Notes: generated from the letters alone by a model not told the origin. DNA of 34,387 nt from Acidobacteriota bacterium (GCA_003650445.1 QMQE01000002.1:1-34387); one strand, 5' to 3'. Shown: positions 25,901 to 34,387, counted from the stretch's first letter. Program-made: numbers and translations.

Positions 25901-26150
25901 CGTTGAAATAACTGGAAAAAGCAATCCACTTCCCATCCGGCGAAAACTTCGGGTATGCTTCTGTTCCCACGGCTTTGACCAGGCGAACCGGGTTGGTTCC
26001 GTCGAGGTTGGCGGTAAACAGGTCATTCTGATAAATAAAACACACCTTCGTTGTCGAAGCATCCGGTGTCCGCATCAGATGCATCATGTTGGTGGCCATT
26101 CCAGATACGGACAGCACAGCCACGCACATCAAAACGCAAAATTTTTTCAT
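22902..26150 (-). CDS. Tricorn protease homologue (beta-propellers, PDZ-like and S41 protease domains)
   Basis: Signal peptide MKKFCVLMCVAVLSVSG; WD40-like 'PKFSPDGKWIAFSSYFNGNPNVYLIP' repeats; 'VVLCNEHSYSDAEVFPNAFK' catalytic region; start trimmed from 26216. Confidence 0.9.
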   Translation of the reverse strand: MKKFCVLMCVAVLSVSGMATNMMHLMRTPDASTTKVCFIYQNDLFTANLDGTNPVRLVKAVGTEAYPKFSPDGKWIAFSSYFNGNPNVYLIPSAGGTVRQLTFEPEGAAMLEWSNDGKGIYFLSRAASFSPFFARIFKVSIEGGLPEVLPVDQASTLCFNDKGDGYVLNRHSLYFWWWKRYKGTANTDIWMYTKKTGKYVNLTNTLTNESWPMWVGNNVYFVSEKGAMANLYRMDLKTKKQVRLTNFKKDNVQWPSLSSDRKRIVFECNAGIYAYNIQTGKTNEIKVPDTVQNVVPSYEFVNPVKFLDTYDISTTGKRVVFSARGEVFSAPAKNGEIRELTFNCASKDTEPVWSPNGGKIAFISDRDGIADNIYLVDQFAKTAPVKLTSHKSKFLQDLMWSPDGKYLSYQSNDFALWVYNTETKKETLVNRSKRYGQMDYSWSPDSAWIAYTILGSNLVPEIHVYNLAAGKDHLLFRSFEQNHNPTFSTDGKYLYFVTDREGANARIAMMSLAKEDKDPLAKDWDEEKVVEKKDTRKVEKADNKKGQKEKAEEKSKKGDKKKDGKVTVNIDFDGIMNRVQLLPVTGYRYVNLKAAKEGLYIGFMPKEQKLSAGKKMDFHMGFDLYLYNIKKEKLTSIAKGIQGFTISHDGKKLLLAKKGSFQIIAAGRPAGKDGRISLAKLSMHLDRKAEWHQIFNESWRLIRDNFYDPDIHGVDWPAMKTKYGKLIDYCQTRSDVNRVLVQLVGELNASHQGARGGDMPHPKRVSIGTLGAQLIPDKSGFYKFDKIYAGNPFYSEYKAPLGHPWQKVKPGNYLISIDGSTVHTNVDYHMYLLNTIGKTVFLKVNDKPEVKGAWEVKVKPVSSEYRLRYLNWVESNRKLVEEKSHGRIGYIHLNYMMGAQLNTFLNAIQAYFDKEGLILDVRFNGGGGIDPQLIDYLERRQYQVTRMRDGLDMPRPSNLFRGKVVVLCNEHSYSDAEVFPNAFKVLGLGKLIGEQTLGFVVAVNEHGLIDGGSIRKTFIGIWDVNGNQLESRGAIPDIIVHNNPNDLAKGVDAQLNKAIEVLTGEINAKPVFPKVKTTIRHR

Positions 26151-26209
26151 TAAAAATCCTCCTGAAATCACAAATCCAGTCCATTGTACGGGGTTTAACC
26201 CATGATTGT

Positions 26210-28660
26210 TCAACATTTTGTTATTTTTGAAATAAATTCCCGTAATTCATGCAGAGAATAAGGCTTTTGTAACAATGGGCTCCCACTGCCTACCCCATGC
26301 CGACTGAGCTTCTCCCGATCATATCCGGAGGTGAACGCAACCTGGATATCGGGGTTCAGCCCTTTGATTTTGTGTGATAGCTCAACCCCACTCATCCCGG
26401 GCAAAATTACATCAGTGAATACAACAGCGATCCCCGGATTTTTATTGAATATCTCCAGTGCTTCATCTCCGGATGTTGCGGTCAAAACCTCGAATCCCAT
26501 CTGGGAAAACACCTCTCTCGCAAAATCCAGGACACCGGCTTCATCCTCTACAACAAGGATTTTCCCTTGGAAATTCTCTGTTTTTTCCGGGATGGGAGGA
26601 TGAATCAGAGAAGGGGAAATCGACTCCGAAGGCAATGGCCAGTACACCGTGAACACGGCTCCACCTTCTTTGCCTTCGGACAGCATAACTGCTCCGTCGT
26701 TCTGCCGGGCAATCCCCTGGACCGTTGCCAGCCCGAGGCCACTTCCCTTCCCCACCTCCTTGGTGGTAAAGAAGGGCTCAAAAATCCTCTTTTTCAGTTC
26801 CGGTTGAATCCCCGGTCCGTTGTCTGCCACCTCAATGGCAGCGTAATTCCCCGGTTCCAGTTCCAGTTTTTCAGCTTCGCCCGCATCCAGCTCAGTGGGA
26901 TAAATCCGTAGCCGAATGACAGGGTTCGGGATTTTGTCATGGGCTTCTTCCAGGGCATCCCTGGCATTGGTAATCAGGTTAATTAATACTTGATGAAGCT
27001 GTGTCGGATCGGCTTCCAGTACCGGAAGCCCCGGGTTCAGTTCACTGGAGAAATGAATATTTTCCGGGAGAAGGCGGGAAAGAATTTCATTGAATTCAGG
27101 GAATTCCAGTTTCAGGTCCACGGGCCGCGGCACCCTCATCTGCTTCCGGCTGAACCCGAGAAGCTGGCTCACCAGAATTGCCGCCCGGTCTGTGGCCCGA
27201 AGTATCATCTCGGCCCGTTCCATCACCTGGGGCTGATTGTTTTTCAACTGAATCAACTCGGTTGACCCACGGATAACCGTCAAAAGGTTGTTGAAATCGT
27301 GGGCAATCCCCGCAGCCAGCTGGCCTACCAGTTCCAATTTCTGCTTCTGCTGAACCTGTCTCTCCAGTTTCCGCTCCCGGGTCACGTCCCACATGGTCAG
27401 TCCGTGGAACAGGATGTTTCCGCTTCCGTCCCGAACCGGAAAGGCGGAAATGCCCAGAATGGCACCTCCGTCCGCTTCTTCCTCTCCCTGGATTTCCGCC
27501 TCGCCATCCCAGTTTTTTCCCTCGCGGGTGGCGGCCAGGATTTCATCCAGGAATCCGCTGTCTCCACCGAGAATTTCCCCAATAGACTGCCCCCGGAACC
27601 CGGAAAAATCCACACCGAAAAACTTCCCTGCGGCGGGGTTGGAGAGAAGAAGTCGGCCCTCGCTATCCACAATAATGATACCCTCCTCCGCCTGTTCCAC
27701 CAATGAAGACAGCGCAAGAAGCTCCCGGGAAGTCTGGCGATGAATTTTTATCTCCTGGGACAGGCGTTGATAGGCAAGGCGGGTCTGCCTCGTTTTCTGG
27801 CGGATCAGGAGCAGAAGGAAAAAAGTGTAAACGGCCAGGAGAAACAGCGCTAAGAACGCCGTTACAAAATAGCCCCGATGCTGTTCCCAGAATCCCCGGC
27901 TCATCGATGAGCGAACAAGCCATTTCCTGAGAATTTGAGCATAGGTCGAATTCGAGCCGGACTTTAACCGTAGAAACTCAGCGTCAAAGCGATTGAGCAG
28001 GGAAGCTTTAGCCTTCGACGCGGCAACTGCTACCGAAATCGGGGAAAATACCACCGGTGTATTCTCCATTGAAGCCGGAAATGCCCCTGAAAATGTGAAA
28101 AACCGGTTCACAACCCCTGCGTCCGCTTTTCCAATGGCCACTGCCGCAGTCACCTGGGCATAGCTGGATAGCTCCAGAAATCGACAATCGATACCGAATG
28201 TGCGGGTCAGAATTTTAATCCCATTGGGCCCGGAATAGAAAATGTCCCCCTTCAGTACTGCCAGTGTCCGGCCTTTTAAATCCTGAAGGGAGGTGATACC
28301 ACCTGCCCGGCGGCAGACCAGCTGGCCCCAGTTGAACACAAGCGCTTTCCTTGAAAAAGACACAAAGGCAGCTCGTTCAGGGGTTTCTCCCACGGCGAGG
28401 AGAAAATCCAGATGGCCCTTTTCCAGCCTGTCCAGCCCTTCCTGAAAAGTCCCCGGAACATATTCCGGCTCCCAGTGGGCCCTTTTCGCGATTTTCTCAA
28501 AAATATCTACGATTAATCCGCGGGGCCGGCCATCCGGAGACATGAAAACCAGAGGCGGGTTATCATAAATCCCCACACGGAGCTTTGTAGCAGCCATCCC
28601 CTCTGGAATGAAGCTAAGCAACAAGGCCAGAAACAAATACAGTCTCAATTTATGTTTCAT
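26210..28660 (-). CDS. Hybrid sensor histidine kinase: periplasmic SBP_bac_3 - TM - PAS - HisKA/HATPase - REC
   Basis: 'LRVGIYDNPPLVFMSPDGRPRGLIVDIFEKIA'; 'AAGIAHDFNNLLTVIRG' H-box; 'GKGSGLGLATVQGIA'; C-terminal REC 'VVFTDVILPGMSGVEL'. Confidence 0.9.
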   Translation of the reverse strand: MKHKLRLYLFLALLLSFIPEGMAATKLRVGIYDNPPLVFMSPDGRPRGLIVDIFEKIAKRAHWEPEYVPGTFQEGLDRLEKGHLDFLLAVGETPERAAFVSFSRKALVFNWGQLVCRRAGGITSLQDLKGRTLAVLKGDIFYSGPNGIKILTRTFGIDCRFLELSSYAQVTAAVAIGKADAGVVNRFFTFSGAFPASMENTPVVFSPISVAVAASKAKASLLNRFDAEFLRLKSGSNSTYAQILRKWLVRSSMSRGFWEQHRGYFVTAFLALFLLAVYTFFLLLLIRQKTRQTRLAYQRLSQEIKIHRQTSRELLALSSLVEQAEEGIIIVDSEGRLLLSNPAAGKFFGVDFSGFRGQSIGEILGGDSGFLDEILAATREGKNWDGEAEIQGEEEADGGAILGISAFPVRDGSGNILFHGLTMWDVTRERKLERQVQQKQKLELVGQLAAGIAHDFNNLLTVIRGSTELIQLKNNQPQVMERAEMILRATDRAAILVSQLLGFSRKQMRVPRPVDLKLEFPEFNEILSRLLPENIHFSSELNPGLPVLEADPTQLHQVLINLITNARDALEEAHDKIPNPVIRLRIYPTELDAGEAEKLELEPGNYAAIEVADNGPGIQPELKKRIFEPFFTTKEVGKGSGLGLATVQGIARQNDGAVMLSEGKEGGAVFTVYWPLPSESISPSLIHPPIPEKTENFQGKILVVEDEAGVLDFAREVFSQMGFEVLTATSGDEALEIFNKNPGIAVVFTDVILPGMSGVELSHKIKGLNPDIQVAFTSGYDREKLSRHGVGSGSPLLQKPYSLHELREFISKITKC

Positions 28661-28730
28661 ATTTATATATTAATCGATTCTAATAACTATTTCAAGGAAA
28701 AGGCAATTTTACAAAGTTTCCTGATTAGAC

Positions 28731-28764
28731 AAAAGAGGGAAGCAGTTTGACCCGCTTCCCTCTT
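28731..28764 (-). terminator. Rho-independent terminator of the TMEM43-like gene
   Basis: Minus strand GAGGGAAGC GGGTCAAACT GCTTCCCTC TTTTGT. Confidence 0.7.
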
Positions 28765-28807
28765 CTTGTACAAAACTTTGCTTTAGCCGTTTCCCCGGCT
28801 AATTGGG

Positions 28808-29953
28808 CTATGCCTTTGCTTTCTTGAGTTTTCCCCGGGTCATCACAATCAGTGCAATAGCAACAACCACAAGGGGGACACCAATCAACGGGCGGTAGAA
28901 TATCCAGGCAAAGCCGATGGTGAACAGAGAGATAACCAGTGACAACAGAAAGGCAATGATCCCGGTACCGGCACCGACAATGGAACCAGCTAACGGCACC
29001 ACATCCGCCACCACAGAAAGAGGACTGAAAATCAAGCTGAACCCGATGAGCATCAAGACAAAACCCACAAGGCGCAGAATCCAGGTAAGGACCTTGTTAC
29101 TGTGCGCCTCATTCTTGAACATCGCAGCTGCTGAACGAGTCCCGTTTTCCAGGAGTTCAATACTTCCCCCGGCCTTGGTCTCGTAGGGCTCAAAACTGTT
29201 TCCCACCTGCTTCGCAATGATGCTGACAGTCTTCGGGTGAAGCACCCGGAATGAAACACGGGCATCTCCGATTTCAGGGGCATCGGGAGAAAATCCGACG
29301 TAAAATTCCCCATTTGCAGCCAGGGTGGTGGCGCTGATGGTCAGGGGGACATCCTTGGGTTCAACAGGCAACTGCTCATCTCCACCGATACGGGAAATCA
29401 GTTCCAACGGCAGGGTGAACGCCCCCAATGTCACTTTTTCGGCATAAAAACTCACAGGTTTGTATGGAAGCCGGGAAGGATTCTGGTGTCCGTCCGGATG
29501 TTTGAATTGGGAGGAATTGATGACATGATCCGACCACACCTTGTCGTAGGTGTAGGTGGTTATCTTTTTCTTCCCGCCCCCGAGTTTCTTCTTCGTTGTG
29601 GTTTGAGAACTCTCTTTCCACTGGTACATTTCAACTGAGCGTTCCAGCTTCAGTGCCTGGGCTGAGATCTCAAAAACAGGGTCCTTGAGCGTTTCTGTCG
29701 TATCCGCTTTCCCCGTTACATGAACCAGCTTTCCTTCGTTCTTCGGGTCCACACTGTCCGCTTTTGAAAGGACAACCGCCCCGCTGCCTTCTTTCAATGT
29801 TTTGTAGCGCTCCACCGAACGCCCTTCATTCCAGAACAACAGCCCGAAGGCAATGACAATCATAACCAGGCCAACCAGGATTCCTTTGATTGCACCCCCG
29901 ATCCGGCCGAACCACGATTGATTTGTAACATCTGTAAAACTCTCTCCTGACAT
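28808..29953 (-). CDS. TMEM43-family membrane protein
   Basis: 'GILVGLVMIVIAFGLLFWNEGRSVERYKTLKEG' N-terminus and four-TM C-terminus; start moved to ATG behind GGAGGGG. Confidence 0.75.
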   Translation of the reverse strand: MSGESFTDVTNQSWFGRIGGAIKGILVGLVMIVIAFGLLFWNEGRSVERYKTLKEGSGAVVLSKADSVDPKNEGKLVHVTGKADTTETLKDPVFEISAQALKLERSVEMYQWKESSQTTTKKKLGGGKKKITTYTYDKVWSDHVINSSQFKHPDGHQNPSRLPYKPVSFYAEKVTLGAFTLPLELISRIGGDEQLPVEPKDVPLTISATTLAANGEFYVGFSPDAPEIGDARVSFRVLHPKTVSIIAKQVGNSFEPYETKAGGSIELLENGTRSAAAMFKNEAHSNKVLTWILRLVGFVLMLIGFSLIFSPLSVVADVVPLAGSIVGAGTGIIAFLLSLVISLFTIGFAWIFYRPLIGVPLVVVAIALIVMTRGKLKKAKA

Positions 29954-30318
29954 AAACCCCTCCATTTTTTATTCTTTCCGCTTCGTATTCCCTGACAGAG
30001 AGACTGTGCGCACTCTGCAATTCAAAATCAGAAACGAGTGAATCAACGCAGATTATACCGGAGTTTTCAGTAATCTGTCTAAACTTTCTTTTGTCCCTAA
30101 ATCTGCACCAACTCTCCCAGGCCCCTCAGGGCCCACCGGAGAGGATGGTTCCACCGTGAGCTGTGTTTTTCCCCCGCCTCTTTCTACTTTTCCCTTTATT
30201 CTCATTTCGGCCACCTTTTGGGTTCGTTTCTATGCTATCTAACAATTACATTACACTACATCTTAATCTTAAGGTGGTTTTGTTGTTTTGATGCAGATTT
30301 GGAGGATGATTCGGCTGA

Positions 30319-30347
30319 TTGATAATGGCCTGGCCAGATGATATAAT
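30319..30347 (+). promoter_or_regulatory. Sigma70-like promoter of the EIIA/PII/antiporter operon
   Basis: TTGATA (30319..30324) - 17 nt - TATAAT (30342..30347); spacer contains TGGCC T GGCCA. Confidence 0.7.
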
Positions 30348-30388
30348 GATGTTATGAAAAATGCATTTCAACATAAGGGGAGAATGCA

Positions 30389-30844
30389 GTGAAACTAGAC
30401 CAATTTGTCCGCAAAGCACACATTCGGTTCCAGTTTGATGCTGATGATAAGACCGATTTTTTCAAGAAAATGGCAAGAGACATTACGACTATCCACCCTG
30501 ATTTTGAAGAAGAGCGTTTGCTGGAACTCTTTTACCTTCGGGAAGAAACCATGAGTACCGGAATCGGGAATGGCATTGCCATCCCCCATGTCATGTATGA
30601 AAGATGTGAGAGCCAGGAGATTTTTGTCTACCGGCTGGCCAAGCCCATTGATTTTGCCGCACTGGACAAGAAACCGGTGGAACTGGTATTTGCCATGGTG
30701 GGTGCCCCTTCCCCCAGCAACATTATTAACCTTCAAATACTGGCCAAACTGGCATTGATGATAAAACATCCGGAATTTCTGGAAAAACTCCTTGCCGCAG
30801 AAAGTGCAGATGCCCTCTTCGAGGCCTTGATTCACTATGACTGA
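30389..30844 (+). CDS. PTS EIIA (PtsN/EIIA-Ntr-like) domain protein
   Basis: GTG start behind AAGGGGAG; 'TGIGNGIAIPHV' EIIA active-site His motif. Confidence 0.85.
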   Translation: MKLDQFVRKAHIRFQFDADDKTDFFKKMARDITTIHPDFEEERLLELFYLREETMSTGIGNGIAIPHVMYERCESQEIFVYRLAKPIDFAALDKKPVELVFAMVGAPSPSNIINLQILAKLALMIKHPEFLEKLLAAESADALFEALIHYD

Positions 30845-31178
30845 CGCAAAGCTGCTTGTCTGTATCATCGAAAAAGAAGAGCGTCTCGAGGATGTTCTGG
30901 AAGCCCTGCTGGAAGAAGGAATTACCGGAGCCAGCATCCTGGATGCCAGAGGGATGTTTGAATATATGGCAGACGAAATCCCACTCTTTGCCGGATTCCG
31001 TGCCCTGATTCAGGGAAACAATCCCACCAACAAAATCATCCTGTCAGTCGTGCCCGACCGGGATACCCTGGTCCTCGCCATGGACACTATTCAGTCCGTG
31101 TACGGAGATTTTTCACTGCCCAACACCGGCATCATGTTTTCACTGGACATCGGGGATACCCGCGGACTCCCTTCCTGA
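30837..31178 (+). CDS. PII-like signalling protein
   Basis: KLLVCIIEKEERLEDVLEALLEEGITGASILDARGM...IQSVYGDFSLPNTGIMFSLDIGDTRGL; PII-like size and C-terminal motif. Confidence 0.65.
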   Translation: MTDAKLLVCIIEKEERLEDVLEALLEEGITGASILDARGMFEYMADEIPLFAGFRALIQGNNPTNKIILSVVPDRDTLVLAMDTIQSVYGDFSLPNTGIMFSLDIGDTRGLPS

Positions 31179-31179
31179 T

Positions 31180-32244
31180 ATGTTCACCCGTCTTTTTGTC
31201 ATCATCGCGGTGGCGGTGGCCTATTTCAGTTTTTCGGCAATTTTCAAAAAACGAAAAATCTCCACCTTTGTGGGAATGGAATACCTTATCCTTGGATTCC
31301 TGCTATCAAAATTTCCACTGGGGCAGGGATTATTGAAACCCCTGCTCTACCCCTTCCTTGGCTGGATCGGGCTTTTAATCGGCCTGGAAGTGGATTTCCA
31401 TTATCTGAAGGAGCTGCCCAGGCATTTTCTGACGAAGGCAGCCCTCTGGGCTGTCGGGTTGACGATGGTAATGGCACTGGGCCTGGTACTTTTGACCGGC
31501 AACCCGATGCTTTCAATTTTCGCTTTGGCCCTGGCGCCCATCAGTTTTCGTGTCACTTCCCACTTTATACCTTCCCGGGGTATTGATAATCGTACAGTAC
31601 TCTTTTTTGTCAGCATTCTTCCATTCTTCATTCTTCTGCTTTTCGCAGGTGCTCAGGCAGTTACCCTTTCCCCGCTTTCAACCGTGTATATGATCTGTTT
31701 CAGTACACTTTTTGCCATTTTCTCCCGGGCACTTCTTTCATTGAACCACAAACCGGAGGGATTGCTCCTGGTGCTTATCGGAGTCATTGTCCTGCTATCT
31801 GAAACCTGTGCCGTATTCCAGATTTCTCCACTGACGGTTTCTTTTTTTGCCGGGGTCTACCTTGCCAATACCTGCAAAAAATGCGACCCCATCTACCGGG
31901 ACATTGCGGCGGATGAAAAACCACTGTACATGCTCTTTCTTCTCCTGGTGGGTATGCTGTCCGGCATTCCGGACAACCCGGAATTTCTGTTTTCCTCTCT
32001 TTCCATCATTTTGATTGCGGGATTGCTCCGCTTCGTATTTGTAAAAGTCCCCTGGTTCAATCTAAAAACTCACCCATGGGCCTATTTCATGGCGCCGGGG
32101 GGACTATCTATTGCCATCGGTACGGACATCTGGATACAGAACGGAGGCACGTTTCCGGCCGCATGGTTTTCCTCCTTTCTGGTAGCCGTAATGATCCTCC
32201 AGGCAATCGGCGTAATGGCTGGAAAAATGGGAGATGACAAATGA
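31180..32244 (+). CDS. Cation:proton antiporter-like membrane protein (shorter paralogue)
   Basis: Many TM helices; follows the PII-like gene by 1 nt; overlaps the next antiporter gene by 4 nt. Confidence 0.65.
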   Translation: MFTRLFVIIAVAVAYFSFSAIFKKRKISTFVGMEYLILGFLLSKFPLGQGLLKPLLYPFLGWIGLLIGLEVDFHYLKELPRHFLTKAALWAVGLTMVMALGLVLLTGNPMLSIFALALAPISFRVTSHFIPSRGIDNRTVLFFVSILPFFILLLFAGAQAVTLSPLSTVYMICFSTLFAIFSRALLSLNHKPEGLLLVLIGVIVLLSETCAVFQISPLTVSFFAGVYLANTCKKCDPIYRDIAADEKPLYMLFLLLVGMLSGIPDNPEFLFSSLSIILIAGLLRFVFVKVPWFNLKTHPWAYFMAPGGLSIAIGTDIWIQNGGTFPAAWFSSFLVAVMILQAIGVMAGKMGDDK

Positions 32245-33557
32245 ACTGGAGAGCCATCGGCAGCCTGCTGCTCAACATCATCGCCATTTCTGTCCTGTTT
32301 TTCCTGATACTAACCGGGAGCAGTACGGTATCTCACAGCGCTGCAATCGCCCCCTACCTGGCGTTGGGTTTTCTCATCATCGTCGCCTACCTTACAGGGA
32401 TTCTGGCAAGAGAACTGGGCTTCCCCGCCCTTACCGGGAACCTCTTGGCCGGCATCGTATTCGGTCCGTCCCTTCTGGGATTTATCACGAAAAGCAACAT
32501 TCATTCCCTTGAATTCATTAACACCATCGCCTTGAGTTTTATTGCCCTGTCAGCCGGAGGTGAATTGAAACTTAAGAGCCTCCGGGAGAATGCCAGCGTC
32601 ATTTCAGGCATCACTTTGAGTCACACGGTTCTGATTTTCGGCGGTACCCTGGTGGCCATGGTTTCCTTCCTGAACATCTCCGGAATCCAGGGAATCGCCG
32701 GATCAAGAATCATCTGGATGGCATCCATTGTTCTGGCCGTAGTCGCTGTGGCAAAATCCCCGGCATCCACCATCGCAGTTATTAACGAGTATAAAGCCAG
32801 GGGGCCGTTTACAGACGTTGTACTGGGCGTGACCATGGTGAAAGACGTTGTTGTACTCCTGATATTTGCCGTTTCCATGGGAATAATCCGGGGAATCAGC
32901 GGTGCAGCGCCCTTCTCTCTTTCTTTTCTCTTTCACACCTTTGGAGACATTTTTCTGTCCATTGGCGCCGGCCTGGTTTACGGCGGATTGATGATCCTGT
33001 TTTACCGTTTTGTTGCCCGTGAAATCACTGTGTTCATTGTCATTGCCGCTTTTCTTGCCAATGAACTGGCAAGCTTTGCCGGATTGGAACAGATGCTCAT
33101 GTGCATGATTGCCGGCTTCGTCGTTCAGAATTTCTCCAGGCAAGGGGCTTTGATGATTGAGGGAATTGAAAAAAGTCATCTTCCAATCTACGTCATTTTC
33201 TTTTCCATTGCAGGAGCCGGGTTGGATTTTTCATATTTTGGATCGGTTTACATCCTTGTCACGCTTTTTGTGCTTCTCCGTGTCGGCCTTATCTTCTTCT
33301 CCACTTTTCTGGGAGCGAAACTCACAGGGGCATCCCCCGCCATACGAAAATTTGCCTGGACCGGTTTTCTCACCAATGCCGGCCTGACCCTCAGTATTGC
33401 CATTATTGTCGAAAAGGCATTTCCGGACTGGGGCCGGCCGTTGAAATCCATCATCATTTCCGCCATTGCCATCAATCAGCTTGTGGGGCCGGTGCTGTTT
33501 AAGATTGGCCTGGTAAAAAGCGGAGAAGTGAGGCCGCAGAGCGGCCGTGACAGGTGA
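32241..33557 (+). CDS. CPA2-type cation:proton antiporter (KefB/NhaP-like)
   Basis: 'ELGFPALTGNLLAGIVFGPSLLGFI', 'FIALSAGGELKLKSLRENASVI', 'ILAVVAVAKSPASTIAVINE'. Confidence 0.85.
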   Translation: MNWRAIGSLLLNIIAISVLFFLILTGSSTVSHSAAIAPYLALGFLIIVAYLTGILARELGFPALTGNLLAGIVFGPSLLGFITKSNIHSLEFINTIALSFIALSAGGELKLKSLRENASVISGITLSHTVLIFGGTLVAMVSFLNISGIQGIAGSRIIWMASIVLAVVAVAKSPASTIAVINEYKARGPFTDVVLGVTMVKDVVVLLIFAVSMGIIRGISGAAPFSLSFLFHTFGDIFLSIGAGLVYGGLMILFYRFVAREITVFIVIAAFLANELASFAGLEQMLMCMIAGFVVQNFSRQGALMIEGIEKSHLPIYVIFFSIAGAGLDFSYFGSVYILVTLFVLLRVGLIFFSTFLGAKLTGASPAIRKFAWTGFLTNAGLTLSIAIIVEKAFPDWGRPLKSIIISAIAINQLVGPVLFKIGLVKSGEVRPQSGRDR

Positions 33558-33590
33558 TGGCGTACCTCCGGCACTGTGATACGTGATGGG
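33553..33590 (+). repeat. GTGATG-type array around a GTACC TCC GGCAC hairpin, overlapping the antiporter stop codon
   Basis: GGTGATGGCGTACCTCCGGCACTGTGATACGTGATGGG, closely matching the reverse complement of 561..628. Confidence 0.7.
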
Positions 33591-33691
33591 TTCCGGAAGT
33601 GTTCTGCATTTTGAAAAAGCGACATGTGGTGTGGACGTCAGACAGGGAACCGGCCATGCTCCCTATAAACCGAGGCAAAAAAGATGAAATG

Positions 33692-33715
33692 ACCGGCGGG
33701 AATCAACCCGCCGGT
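33692..33715 (-). terminator. Strong GC hairpin overlapping the 3' end of the terminal minus-strand CDS
   Basis: ACCGGCGGG AATCAA CCCGCCGGT; stop codon at 33703..33705 lies in the loop. Confidence 0.5.
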
Positions 33716-34387
33716 TTCAATGCCTTCAGTGGATAGATAAACCATTGCTCATCTCGCATAGCATACAGTTGATCGTCCACAATAAAGAAACGCCGGGATC
33801 CACCATAAAACATTTTACCATCGGGCTGTTTTTGTGCAAAAATAAGATTTTCAAAGGACAAGTCACCAAGCGAGATCCGTGTAGTATAGTTGCAGCTGCA
33901 CACCACTACACTTTCTCCGTCACGAATAACGGCCGTAGCAAATGTGGCCAACCCCTCCCCCTCACGCAATCCATCAGCCAATACACGATTTATTTCTTTG
34001 AACCGGTCAGTAAAGACATCCGGACAAATCATAAGGTCCTTTATTGGTTTGAGGGAATGACGATTCAGTAAAATGACATCCGGATAATAAGGACGAGCCA
34101 ACCACACATACTTTCCGGCCACGATCGGGATACCTTGTGAAAAATAGCGACCGTCCAGAAAAGGGTTCCCCATTTTCGGCATTGTTCCATAGCTTTCCAG
34201 TTTGCCGCTATCCATGTTAACGAAAAACACATTCGTGTCCGTTGCCGGGGCATTCAACACCAGTCTATGGTTCCGTTCATCCACAGCCAAATGTCGGGCT
34301 TTCCCTTTCAATAGAATTGACCGCTTAAATCTGCCGTCAACGCTGAACACCATTACTTTTTTCTGTTGACCGTCCAGTACATAAACT
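33703..34387 (-). CDS. 6-bladed beta-propeller-like protein (5' end outside window)
   Basis: Frame open upstream of the track's ATG (VYVLDGQQKKVMVFSVDGRFKRSILLKGKARHLAVDERNHRLVL...); propeller-like repeats. Confidence 0.65.
   Translation of the reverse strand, partial: VYVLDGQQKKVMVFSVDGRFKRSILLKGKARHLAVDERNHRLVLNAPATDTNVFFVNMDSGKLESYGTMPKMGNPFLDGRYFSQGIPIVAGKYVWLARPYYPDVILLNRHSLKPIKDLMICPDVFTDRFKEINRVLADGLREGEGLATFATAVIRDGESVVVCSCNYTTRISLGDLSFENLIFAQKQPDGKMFYGGSRRFFIVDDQLYAMRDEQWFIYPLKALKPAG

Noticed and set aside
26151-26216. N-terminal extension of the tricorn ORF
   Set aside because: The signal peptide begins at MKKFCVLM (26150) behind AGGAGG.

Overview
34.4-kb bacterial chromosomal window, coding-dense and mostly minus-strand, interpreted from sequence and the supplied ORF track only. 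About 28 credible CDSs, two of them cut by the window edges. Main blocks: (i) a coupled minus-strand run of S9 peptidase, Gfo/Idh/MocA oxidoreductase, serine hydrolase, TonB-like protein and YihY/BrkB-like protein, followed by a hotdog thioesterase; (ii) a plus-strand O-methyltransferase coupled to a two-module serine hydrolase, then an AAA/DUF4143 ATPase; (iii) a minus-strand ORP/Mrp-type cluster (DUF134 regulator, NifX-like protein, two Gly/Arg-rich DUF5320-like proteins, two ferredoxin-MinD ATPases, an Mrp-NifX fusion) ending in a PLP-dependent Cys/Met-metabolism enzyme; (iv) a D-2-hydroxyacid dehydrogenase next to a HEPN-MNT (HepT-MntA-like) module plus a small membrane protein; (v) aldo/keto reductase, tricorn protease, SBP-histidine kinase-REC hybrid, TMEM43-like protein; (vi) a plus-strand PTS-EIIA / PII-like / two-antiporter operon. 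The strongest unexplained signals are an 86-bp near-identical direct repeat (1 mismatch) that bounds the HEPN-MNT block and carries a complete sigma70-like promoter facing a gene start at both copies, and several families of dispersed intergenic repeats (GC-rich 3-nt-loop hairpins, GTGATG arrays, GGAGTA/GGGGTA arrays), three of which sit directly on stop codons. A 16-bp perfect palindrome lies exactly in the promoter spacer of the DUF134/ORP cluster. No rRNA, tRNA, CRISPR array or transposase was seen.
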